A stretch of DNA of 10,676 bases. It comes from Thermoflexales bacterium. Lineage in GTDB: Bacteria; Chloroflexota; Anaerolineae; S140-20. The notes under the pieces are model-generated. The model was not told the DNA's origin and made no database searches. It saw nothing but the letters and a program-made list of their open reading frames with translations. Shown here in pieces: positions 1 to 4,671 of this stretch. The position numbers and the translations under genes were made by a program. Where the stretch lies: contig WFUY01000332.1 in the NCBI GenBank assembly GCA_015484715.1, positions 1 through 10,676 on the forward strand. The letters run 5' to 3'. Numbering within the stretch: position 1 is the stretch's first letter; each line of letters begins with the position of its first letter.

Positions 1-996
1 GGCCAGAACCACTCCTGACCCGCCCCGTCCGGGAGCCATGTACTCGATGCGCAATCGGCGCACATCGTTGGGGAAGAGCCGCCGGAAGAGCTCCTCCAGT
101 TCCTCGGCGGCTCGACGCCGTTCCTCCCACGGGGCGGTACGGAAATCCTTCAACGATGCCACCAGCCCCACCAGCGAGGTCCCCGTCCCCCACTCGATCT
201 GCATCCGCTGGTTGATGCGAACCCGCTCGGCGAAGGCGGTGTTGATCGCCCTCAGCAACTCCTCCGTCTCGCCCTTGGCCTTGATCAGGTAGTCTACAGC
301 ACCGACCTCTCGCAGCGCCCGGCGCACGCCCTCAATGGAAGGGTAGCTGGTGAGGATGATGCAGGGAACGACCGGGTCCATCCGCTGGGCCAGGTCCAGG
401 CCGCTGACGTCCTCCTCGTCTCCGCCTTCCAGGCGAACGTCAATGACGGCCAGGTGCACCCGCTCCTGCTGGTAGAGGGTCTCCGCCAGGGCCGGGGAGG
501 CGGCGGTGAAGACCTGATACCCTTCGTTCTCCAGGATAGAGGCCAGGGAGGTCAGGATCTCGGGGCTGTCGTCCACAATGAGAATGCGCCCTTTGGGAGG
601 GATCACCCCGCTCTGGCGCAACAGTCGCTCCAGGACCGACCATCCCTCTTGCAGCGCTTGAGGGGTCTCCTCGGCCAGGGGGATGTAATCGGCGGCACCG
701 AGGGTGTAGGCCCGGCGGGCCCGCTCCACGCTGGGTTCCAAGTCCACCACCACCACCGGTGGCCGGCGAGCCTCTTGAGCTGAGGGGCGGAGTTGGCTGG
801 GAAGCGTCCTGGGCAGCACCTCTCCCCCCACCAGCACCAGGTGGGGATGTTGCTGGAGGAGCCAGGTCCGAGCCGCCTCCCAGTTCTCGACCGCCTCCAA
901 GCGGTAACCCATCAGCCCCTCGTCCAGGAGACGACGAGAGCGGGCAGTCACCTCCGGGTCTTGGGTCACCAGAAGGACGATAAGGGAGCCACGCAT
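1..996 (-). CDS. Response regulator with pseudo-receiver, canonical receiver and a third domain (3' end outside window)
   Basis: The first 332 codons are present and the frame stays open to the window edge. Residues about 4-125 look like a receiver domain that has lost its chemistry: the strand that should carry the phospho-acceptor reads LVLVGG, and the usual lysine after strand 5 is absent (ADYIPLAEE). Residues 137-255 form a normal receiver: acidic pair D142/D143 (ILIVDDSPE), acceptor D186 (LAVIDVRL), T216 (IILTSYP) and K239 (YLIKAKGE). After a linker, residues about 260-332 begin a different module that ends in MAPGRGGSGVVLA, which resembles a glycine-rich nucleotide-binding loop. The output is therefore probably not DNA binding; a kinase or phosphotransferase-like domain is my inference. 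The start is ATG at 996, with no clear Shine-Dalgarno sequence. In-frame TTG at 1005 and a GTG near 1053 are alternatives. It lies 158 bp beyond the aminotransferase, behind a structured leader. Its cognate kinase is unknown; the kinase at 6375-8453 is a candidate only by proximity. Confidence 0.85.
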   Translation of the reverse strand, partial: MRGSLIVLLVTQDPEVTARSRRLLDEGLMGYRLEAVENWEAARTWLLQQHPHLVLVGGEVLPRTLPSQLRPSAQEARRPPVVVVDLEPSVERARRAYTLGAADYIPLAEETPQALQEGWSVLERLLRQSGVIPPKGRILIVDDSPEILTSLASILENEGYQVFTAASPALAETLYQQERVHLAVIDVRLEGGDEEDVSGLDLAQRMDPVVPCIILTSYPSIEGVRRALREVGAVDYLIKAKGETEELLRAINTAFAERVRINQRMQIEWGTGTSLVGLVASLKDFRTAPWEERRRAAEELEELFRRLFPNDVRRLRIEYMAPGRGGSGVVLA

Positions 997-1033
997 CGTG
1001 GGCAACAGCTTTGAGAGTGTATCTATTCCGCCT

Positions 1034-1130
1034 ACCCTCCCGCAGGTCACCGGTCGAGGGCGCTTTCAGCCCCGATGGGCTATTGGAAGCACGGTTTCGC
1101 GTCGGAAACGCGCCTAACCTGCGGGAGGGT
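1034..1130 (-). ncRNA. Candidate structured leader RNA or palindromic element between aminotransferase and response regulator
   Basis: Perfect 14-bp inverted arms (1034-1047 ACCCTCCCGCAGGT and 1117-1130) enclose a 69-base interior with further pairing. GGCGC at 1059-1063 can pair with GCGCC at 1110-1114. AGCCC at 1068-1072 pairs with GGGCT at 1077-1081 across a 4-base loop. GTTTC at 1094-1098 pairs with GAAAC at 1105-1109. Some of these helices compete, so more than one fold is possible. Read on the minus strand, the element ends 37 bases before the response-regulator start, which would suit a 5' leader, a terminator for the aminotransferase transcript, or both. It matches no riboswitch class I can recall. 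A short non-autonomous palindromic repeat is the main alternative; I see no target-site duplication flanking the arms. The rest of the 997-1154 gap shows nothing recognisable. Confidence 0.45.
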
Positions 1131-1154
1131 GAACGGTTGTGAGAGTTGAACTGC

Positions 1155-2315
1155 TCATCCATACCGGCGCACGAAGCGGTGCATCCGCTCCAGCGCCTCC
1201 TCGATCTTCTCGTAAGCGGTGGCGTAGGAGCAGCGGACGTAGCCCTTGCCGGCCTCACCGAAGGCGCTACCCGGCACGACGGCCACCCGCTCCTCCTGCA
1301 ACAGCCGCTCGGCGAACTCGTTATCGTCCATCCCTGAGACGGCGATGGAGGGGAAGGCGTAGAAAGCGCCTTGGGGCTCGAAGCAGTCCAGCCCGATGTT
1401 GTTGAGGCCGTCCACGATGAGGCGACGGCGGCGGTCGTACTCGGCCACCATCCGCTGGACGTCCTCTTCGGCTTCCAGGACGGCGGCCAGAGCCGCCATC
1501 TGACCGACGGTGGGGGCAGACATAATGGTGTACTGGTGGACTTTGCGCATAGCCGCCAGCAGTTCCGCCGGGGCCAGGGCGTAGCCGATGCGGAAGCCTG
1601 TCATAGCATAGGCTTTGGAGAAGCCTTGGAGGACGATGGTTCGCTCCCACATCCCCGGCAACGCGCTGAAGCAGACGTGCTCCACCCCGTAGACCAGTCG
1701 GTCGTAGATCTCGTCGGAGATGACCAGCAGGTCGTGCTTCTCCGCCAGGGCGGCGATCTCCATCAGCCGCTCTCGGGTCATCACCGCGCCGGTGGGGTTG
1801 TTGGGATAGCCGACGAGCAGGGCCTTGGTCTGGGGGGTGATGGCCTCTTCGATCTGGGCGGCGGTGATCTGGAAGTCGTGCTCGCGGGTGGCGTTGACGA
1901 TGATGGGCTTTCCGCCGGCGAAGATCACCTCGGGGGCATAGGAGACGAAGCAGGGATGGGGAACGATGACCTCGTCGCCGGGGTTCAGGGTGGCCGTCAA
2001 GGCCAGGTAGAGGGCTTCGGAGACGCCGACGGTGACCAGCACCTCGCGCTCTGGATCGTAGCGGACGCCGTAGAGCCGTTCCACGTGGTCGGCGATGGCC
2101 TGGCGCAGTTCGATGGTGCCGGAGTTGGAGGTGTAGTGGGTCTCGCCCCGCTCCAGGGAGGCGATGGCAGCACGGAGGGCGGCCGGCGGGGAGACGAAGT
2201 CGGGTTCACCGATGCCCAGACTGATCACATCGTCCATCGTCGCCGCGATGTCGAAGAAGCGGCGGATCCCTGAGGGAGGAACCGTGGCTACCCTGTGGGA
2301 GATAAAGTCACGCAT
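1155..2315 (-). CDS. PLP-dependent class I/II aminotransferase (aspartate aminotransferase-like)
   Basis: A 386-residue fold-type I aminotransferase of normal length for subgroup I-gamma. It transfers an amino group between an amino acid and a 2-oxo acid in the cytoplasm using pyridoxal phosphate. The landmarks are all present: LGIGEPDF near residue 33, the Y61-TSNSG glycine/serine segment, N173 in YPNNPTG, D201 and Y204 in SDEIYD (pyridine-ring contacts), the Schiff-base lysine K234 in GFSKAYAMTGFRIGY, and R361 in YVRCSYA (alpha-carboxylate arginine). The start is ATG at 2315 with AGGAGG at 2323-2328, seven bases upstream. Only 25 bp separate it from the membrane-protein gene before it, so it is probably the last gene of a four-gene run from 4261. 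The sequence does not fix the amino-acid substrate; aspartate, alanine, tyrosine or N-succinyl-diaminopimelate-type specificity are all possible within this subgroup. Confidence 0.93.
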   Translation of the reverse strand: MRDFISHRVATVPPSGIRRFFDIAATMDDVISLGIGEPDFVSPPAALRAAIASLERGETHYTSNSGTIELRQAIADHVERLYGVRYDPEREVLVTVGVSEALYLALTATLNPGDEVIVPHPCFVSYAPEVIFAGGKPIIVNATREHDFQITAAQIEEAITPQTKALLVGYPNNPTGAVMTRERLMEIAALAEKHDLLVISDEIYDRLVYGVEHVCFSALPGMWERTIVLQGFSKAYAMTGFRIGYALAPAELLAAMRKVHQYTIMSAPTVGQMAALAAVLEAEEDVQRMVAEYDRRRRLIVDGLNNIGLDCFEPQGAFYAFPSIAVSGMDDNEFAERLLQEERVAVVPGSAFGEAGKGYVRCSYATAYEKIEEALERMHRFVRRYG

Positions 2316-2322
2316 CAGGTTG

Positions 2323-2328
2323 CCTCCT
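2323..2328 (-). promoter_or_regulatory. Ribosome binding site of the aminotransferase
   Basis: A perfect AGGAGG on the minus strand, seven bases before the ATG at 2315. It confirms the start, and it lies in the 25-bp gap after the membrane-protein stop. Confidence 0.8.
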
Positions 2329-2340
2329 GATCGAGTCCAT

Positions 2341-3012
2341 CTATGAAGTCCTCTTCTCTGCGTCCTTCTTGCCCCGTTCGGCCTCCCGGATCATATCCCG
2401 CAGCAGGGCCGGGCTGCCGTGGTCCAGGATGGTGAGGACGAGGAGCAGTTCCTTGCTCTCTTCGTCCATCTCGCTGTTCAGGATCTTCTGCACGTAGTTG
2501 CGGGGATCGGCAGGACCGGTGGCCAACAGGGCAGCCAGCACCAGGTGGGCTCGGCGGGCCAGCTCCTCCAGGTCCAGCATAGTGAGGGCCTGTTCGATGA
2601 GGCGGACCCGCTCGCCCACCAGCGTGCGGTCTATCTGACGACGGCAAAAGGCCTGGAGGCGGGTGTACATCTCATCGAGGCGGAAGCCCACGGCCTCACT
2701 GCTGCCCTCTCCCGGCAGCGGCTGGATGAAGTTGATGCGGGTTCGGATCAACATCTGCCAGGCCAGCCCTACCCCCACCGCCGTCCACAGGGAGGGGGCC
2801 AGGCCGGTGGCCAGGGCCGCACCCAGGACGAGGCAGGCAAAGGCGGCGTTGAGACCGACCAGCAAGAGGGCTCCTGAGGTGCGGAGGGCACGGACGGGCT
2901 GGGCGGCGAAGGTGGAGACGATCTCGCTGACGGCCCACAGGGCGGCGACCAAGGCTGTAGCCACGTAGAGCCCAACGTGGTGGCCAGCAAGCCAGGTCAA
3001 GAGGGTCGTCAC
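2341..3012 (-). CDS. Small membrane protein of unknown function with a helical cytoplasmic tail
   Basis: A 223-residue protein that I do not recognise. The N-terminal 90 residues are hydrophobic, with two or three membrane segments (about 12-34, 45-69 and possibly 72-90). The remaining 130 residues are charged and predicted helical: an arginine-rich stretch (about 111-137, RLQAFCRRQIDR within it), leucine-rich helices (137-165) and a lysine-rich end (KKDAEKRTS). No catalytic motif is visible. The start is GTG at 3012, supported by GAGGAG at 3020-3025, seven bases upstream. It begins three bases after the stop of the winged-helix gene, so the two are almost certainly translated together. A plausible but unproven idea is a membrane partner for the small DNA-binding protein. 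It could equally be a lineage-specific membrane protein without a regulatory role. Confidence 0.8.
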   Translation of the reverse strand: MTTLLTWLAGHHVGLYVATALVAALWAVSEIVSTFAAQPVRALRTSGALLLVGLNAAFACLVLGAALATGLAPSLWTAVGVGLAWQMLIRTRINFIQPLPGEGSSEAVGFRLDEMYTRLQAFCRRQIDRTLVGERVRLIEQALTMLDLEELARRAHLVLAALLATGPADPRNYVQKILNSEMDEESKELLLVLTILDHGSPALLRDMIREAERGKKDAEKRTS

Positions 3013-3015
3013 CGC

Positions 3016-3249
3016 TCAGCTCCTCACGATCTCCTGGCCCAGCTTGGTCAGGACGAGCATCTCGCCTCCCTTGAAGGCGTGGCGCTCGACGAGGCCGGCC
3101 TTCTCCAGTTCCTGGAGAGGCTGCTGGATCTCGTCGGGGAGCATAAAGGTGCGCACGGCCAGTTCGAGGGGCATTGCCGGCCCCTTTTCCCACAGCGCCT
3201 GGAGCAGTTGCCGCTGTGTCTCGTCAATCTGCGCGTTGAACAGTTTCAT
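3016..3249 (-). CDS. Small winged-helix protein, probable transcription regulator
   Basis: A 77-residue protein that is essentially one winged helix-turn-helix: helix 1 (TQRQLLQALWEKG), helices 2-3 (PLELAVRTF and PDEIQQPLQELEKAGLV) and a beta-wing (RHAFKGGEMLVLTKLGQEIV). This resembles the DNA-binding core of MarR or PadR types, without a dimerisation extension or effector domain. The frame stays open upstream to 3399, but that would overlap the nucleotidyltransferase. The ATG at 3249 is favoured because two overlapping AGGAGG matches (3254-3259 and 3257-3262) lie four and seven bases before it. It starts 25 bp after the nucleotidyltransferase stop and ends three bases before the membrane-protein start. 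DNA binding is inferred from the fold; the wing domain can also serve protein-protein contacts. I see no obvious operator next to it. Confidence 0.82.
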   Translation of the reverse strand: MKLFNAQIDETQRQLLQALWEKGPAMPLELAVRTFMLPDEIQQPLQELEKAGLVERHAFKGGEMLVLTKLGQEIVRS

Positions 3250-3253
3250 CCTT

Positions 3254-3262
3254 CCTCCTCCT
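3254..3262 (-). promoter_or_regulatory. Ribosome binding site that fixes the winged-helix start
   Basis: The minus strand reads AGGAGGAGG, ending four bases before the ATG at 3249. This selects the short 77-residue product over a longer reading frame that would run into the nucleotidyltransferase gene. Confidence 0.75.
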
Positions 3263-3274
3263 CTGGAGACCCCT

Positions 3275-4261
3275 CTACACAAAGCCCACGATAGAGGAAT
3301 CCCCCACGTTGAACTGGCGGTACCGGCCGGTGACGACCGCACCCTTGCCCACCAGGGACTGATCCAGCATCGCATCGCGGATCTCTGCTCCCTGGTCAAT
3401 GATGCTGTTGCGGATGATGCTGTTCTCCACGTGGCAGTGGGCTGCGATGGTCGCGTAGGGGCCGATGATGGAGTTGATGATGGTGGCGGTGGGGTCCACG
3501 TGGACCGGCGGGATGAAGACGCTGTTCTCCCCCCGCACCTGGTCGCTGTTGTCGTGGCCGTTGTCCAGGAGGTAACGGTTGGTCTGCAGCACCGTCTCCG
3601 GCTTGCCGCAGTCCTCCCAGACCTCCACCGTCTCCACCCGCAGCCGGGCTCCTTCGTCCACCATCAGTTGGAGGGCGTCGGCCAGGTAGTACTCGCCCTT
3701 CGTCTTGATCCCCCGGTCCATCAGCGTCTGGATGGCCCGCATCAGCCAGGGGCCATCTTTGAGGTAGTAGAGGCCGATGACCGCCAGCCGGTTTTCCAGC
3801 GTATCGGGTTTTTCGATGAAGCGGGTGATGAAGCCCTCGGCGTCGGGGACGACGACGCCGAAGCGTCGGGGGTCCTCGACCTCCTTGACGTAGACGATGC
3901 CGTCGGCCGGCTCGTCGGCCAGGCCGCTCAGGTCCGCCTCGAAAAGGGTGTCCACGAAGAGGATGAGGACCGGGCCGTCCACATACTCGCGGGCCAGCCA
4001 GAGGGCATGGGCTTGGCCCAGCAGCTCTTTCTGTTCGACGAAGTGGGCGGGGAAGTCGTAGGTCTCCCGGACGTAGGCTTCAATCTGTTCGCCCAGGTAG
4101 CCGACGATGAAGAGGAACTCTTCGATCTCCAGGCCGACGAGCTTGTCCAGGATGTGCCCCAGGACAGGCTTGCCGGCCACGTTGATAAGGGGCTTGGGTT
4201 TGGTGTAGGTGTGAGGGCGCAAACGGGTCCCGAATCCGGCCATCGGGATGATCGCTTTCAT
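3275..4261 (-). CDS. Sugar-1-phosphate nucleotidyltransferase with left-handed beta-helix C-terminus
   Basis: A 328-residue enzyme of the RmlA/GlmU-N superfamily. It activates a sugar 1-phosphate with an NTP to give an NDP-sugar and pyrophosphate, feeding cell-surface glycan synthesis. The signature loop is at residues 7-24 (MAGFGTRLRP followed by TKPKP). D104 in LFVDTLF is the expected metal ligand. FIEKP at 148-152, GEYYLAD at 189-195 and WEDCGKP at 215-221 match later active-site blocks. From about residue 248 the chain becomes hexapeptide-like (IINSIIGPYATI, then SIIRNSIIDQGAEI), a short left-handed beta-helix like the tail of long RmlA-type or bifunctional nucleotidyl/acetyltransferases. 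It seems too short for a full acetyltransferase. ATG at 4261 is chosen because the GxGTRLRP motif normally begins about seven residues in; a GAGGAG lies about 11 bases upstream, rather far. Sugar and nucleotide specificity cannot be read from sequence. It heads a tight run with the next three genes. Confidence 0.9.
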   Translation of the reverse strand: MKAIIPMAGFGTRLRPHTYTKPKPLINVAGKPVLGHILDKLVGLEIEEFLFIVGYLGEQIEAYVRETYDFPAHFVEQKELLGQAHALWLAREYVDGPVLILFVDTLFEADLSGLADEPADGIVYVKEVEDPRRFGVVVPDAEGFITRFIEKPDTLENRLAVIGLYYLKDGPWLMRAIQTLMDRGIKTKGEYYLADALQLMVDEGARLRVETVEVWEDCGKPETVLQTNRYLLDNGHDNSDQVRGENSVFIPPVHVDPTATIINSIIGPYATIAAHCHVENSIIRNSIIDQGAEIRDAMLDQSLVGKGAVVTGRYRQFNVGDSSIVGFV

Positions 4262-4329
4262 AGGGGGATTGCTCCTCGCTGGCGATTTCCATTGTTTGTT
4301 CCCGGCATGCACCGCCTCTCACAACAAGG

Positions 4330-4350
4330 CCCGGCCTCAGGTTGGCCGGG
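4330..4350 (-). terminator. GC hairpin, possible terminator or attenuator arm
   Basis: A perfect 7-bp stem CCCGGCC/GGCCGGG with a 7-base loop. On the minus strand it is followed by CCTTGTTGT, a weak U-tract, so it could end transcripts from the tRNA promoter before the nucleotidyltransferase. The upstream arm can pair instead with 4398-4407 (see findings). Confidence 0.4.
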
Positions 4351-4382
4351 TGGCGAGCCTGAAAATTCGACAATCCTTCTTT

Positions 4383-4403
4383 GCCGGGTGGTGATCTCCC
4401 GGC
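4383..4403 (-). other. Second GC hairpin just downstream of the tRNA
   Basis: A 6-bp stem GCCGGG/CCCGGC with a 9-base loop, starting a few bases beyond the tRNA 3' end. No U-tract follows (AAAGAAGG), so a simple terminator is unlikely. It may help define the tRNA 3' trailer, or form half of an alternating structure with 4330-4350. The 4262-4410 gap otherwise holds no gene that I can see. Confidence 0.35.
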
Positions 4404-4410
4404 CAACAGG

Positions 4411-4484
4411 TGGGCGGTGCAGGACTCGAACCTGCGACCTCTTCCTTGTAAGGGAAGCGCTCTGACCAACTGAGCTAACCGCCC
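4411..4484 (-). tRNA. tRNA-Val (anticodon UAC)
   Basis: A complete 74-base cloverleaf on the minus strand: acceptor GGGCGGT with ACCGCCC and discriminator A; D arm GCTC-AGTTGGTCA-GAGC; anticodon stem CTTCC/GGAAG with loop CTTACAA giving anticodon UAC (valine, GUA and GUG codons); T arm GCAGG-TTCGAAT-CCTGC. The 3' CCA is not encoded (CCT follows), so it must be added by CCA-adding enzyme. It has its own strong promoter and sits between two unrelated operons. Confidence 0.97.
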
Positions 4485-4493
4485 TCCCTTGTT

Positions 4494-4521
4494 ATTATAC
4501 CCATCCCTTGCGTTTCGTCAA
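4494..4521 (-). promoter_or_regulatory. Sigma-70 type promoter of the tRNA-Val gene
   Basis: On the minus strand, -35 TTGACG (4516-4521, five of six consensus bases) and -10 TATAAT (4494-4499, six of six) are separated by 16 bp. Transcription would begin about seven bases after the -10, near 4487, two or three bases before the mature tRNA 5' end at 4484. This is the clearest promoter in the window. Depending on read-through past the hairpins at 4330-4403, it could also supply the nucleotidyltransferase operon. Confidence 0.85.
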
Positions 4522-4580
4522 CGCCAGCTTCCCGGTAATCAGCAATCACCCACAAGGGAGCGAGGGAGCGGGCTGTGGTA

Positions 4581-4659
4581 GGCCGTCCACGAACTTCTCA
4601 CAAATGCACGAATGCGGCGATCACCAATTCTTGTATTCATACCCCATTCGTGGACGGCC
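4581..4659. repeat. 79-bp palindromic element with 13-bp perfect arms
   Basis: GGCCGTCCACGAA at 4581-4593 and its exact reverse complement at 4647-4659 enclose 53 bases. The interior holds a further CACGAATG at 4608-4615 that can pair with CATTCGTG at 4645-4652, plus decayed ATTCGTG-like words (ATTCTTG, ATTCAT). This looks like a degenerate dispersed intergenic repeat built from ATTCGTG units. It begins 12 bases after the pelG-like stop, so its transcript would fold into a long hairpin that could protect or end the operon mRNA. The remainder of the 4485-4671 gap holds the tRNA promoter and nothing else I can identify. Confidence 0.6.
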
Positions 4660-4671
4660 GATCTCAGCAGA

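Noticed and set aside
1034..1130. Known riboswitch (c-di-GMP, cobalamin, SAM or similar)
   Set aside because: None of the conserved core sequences I know for these classes can be found, so it is reported only as an unassigned structured element.
440..1258. Minus-strand 272-codon frame across the response regulator and the end of the aminotransferase
   Set aside because: Proline-, glycine- and arginine-rich shadow in a different frame from two well-supported genes, and it crosses the structured gap between them.
3044..4465. Long plus-strand open frame (473 codons) opposite the nucleotidyltransferase
   Set aside because: It is antisense to a gene with clear family motifs and runs into the tRNA. 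Its translation is low-complexity, rich in valine, aspartate and glycine, as expected for the complement of a GC-rich gene.
4411..4484. tRNA-Val as an integration site for a mobile element
   Set aside because: No integrase gene and no direct repeat of the tRNA 3' end is visible in the window; neighbouring genes look like ordinary chromosomal operons.
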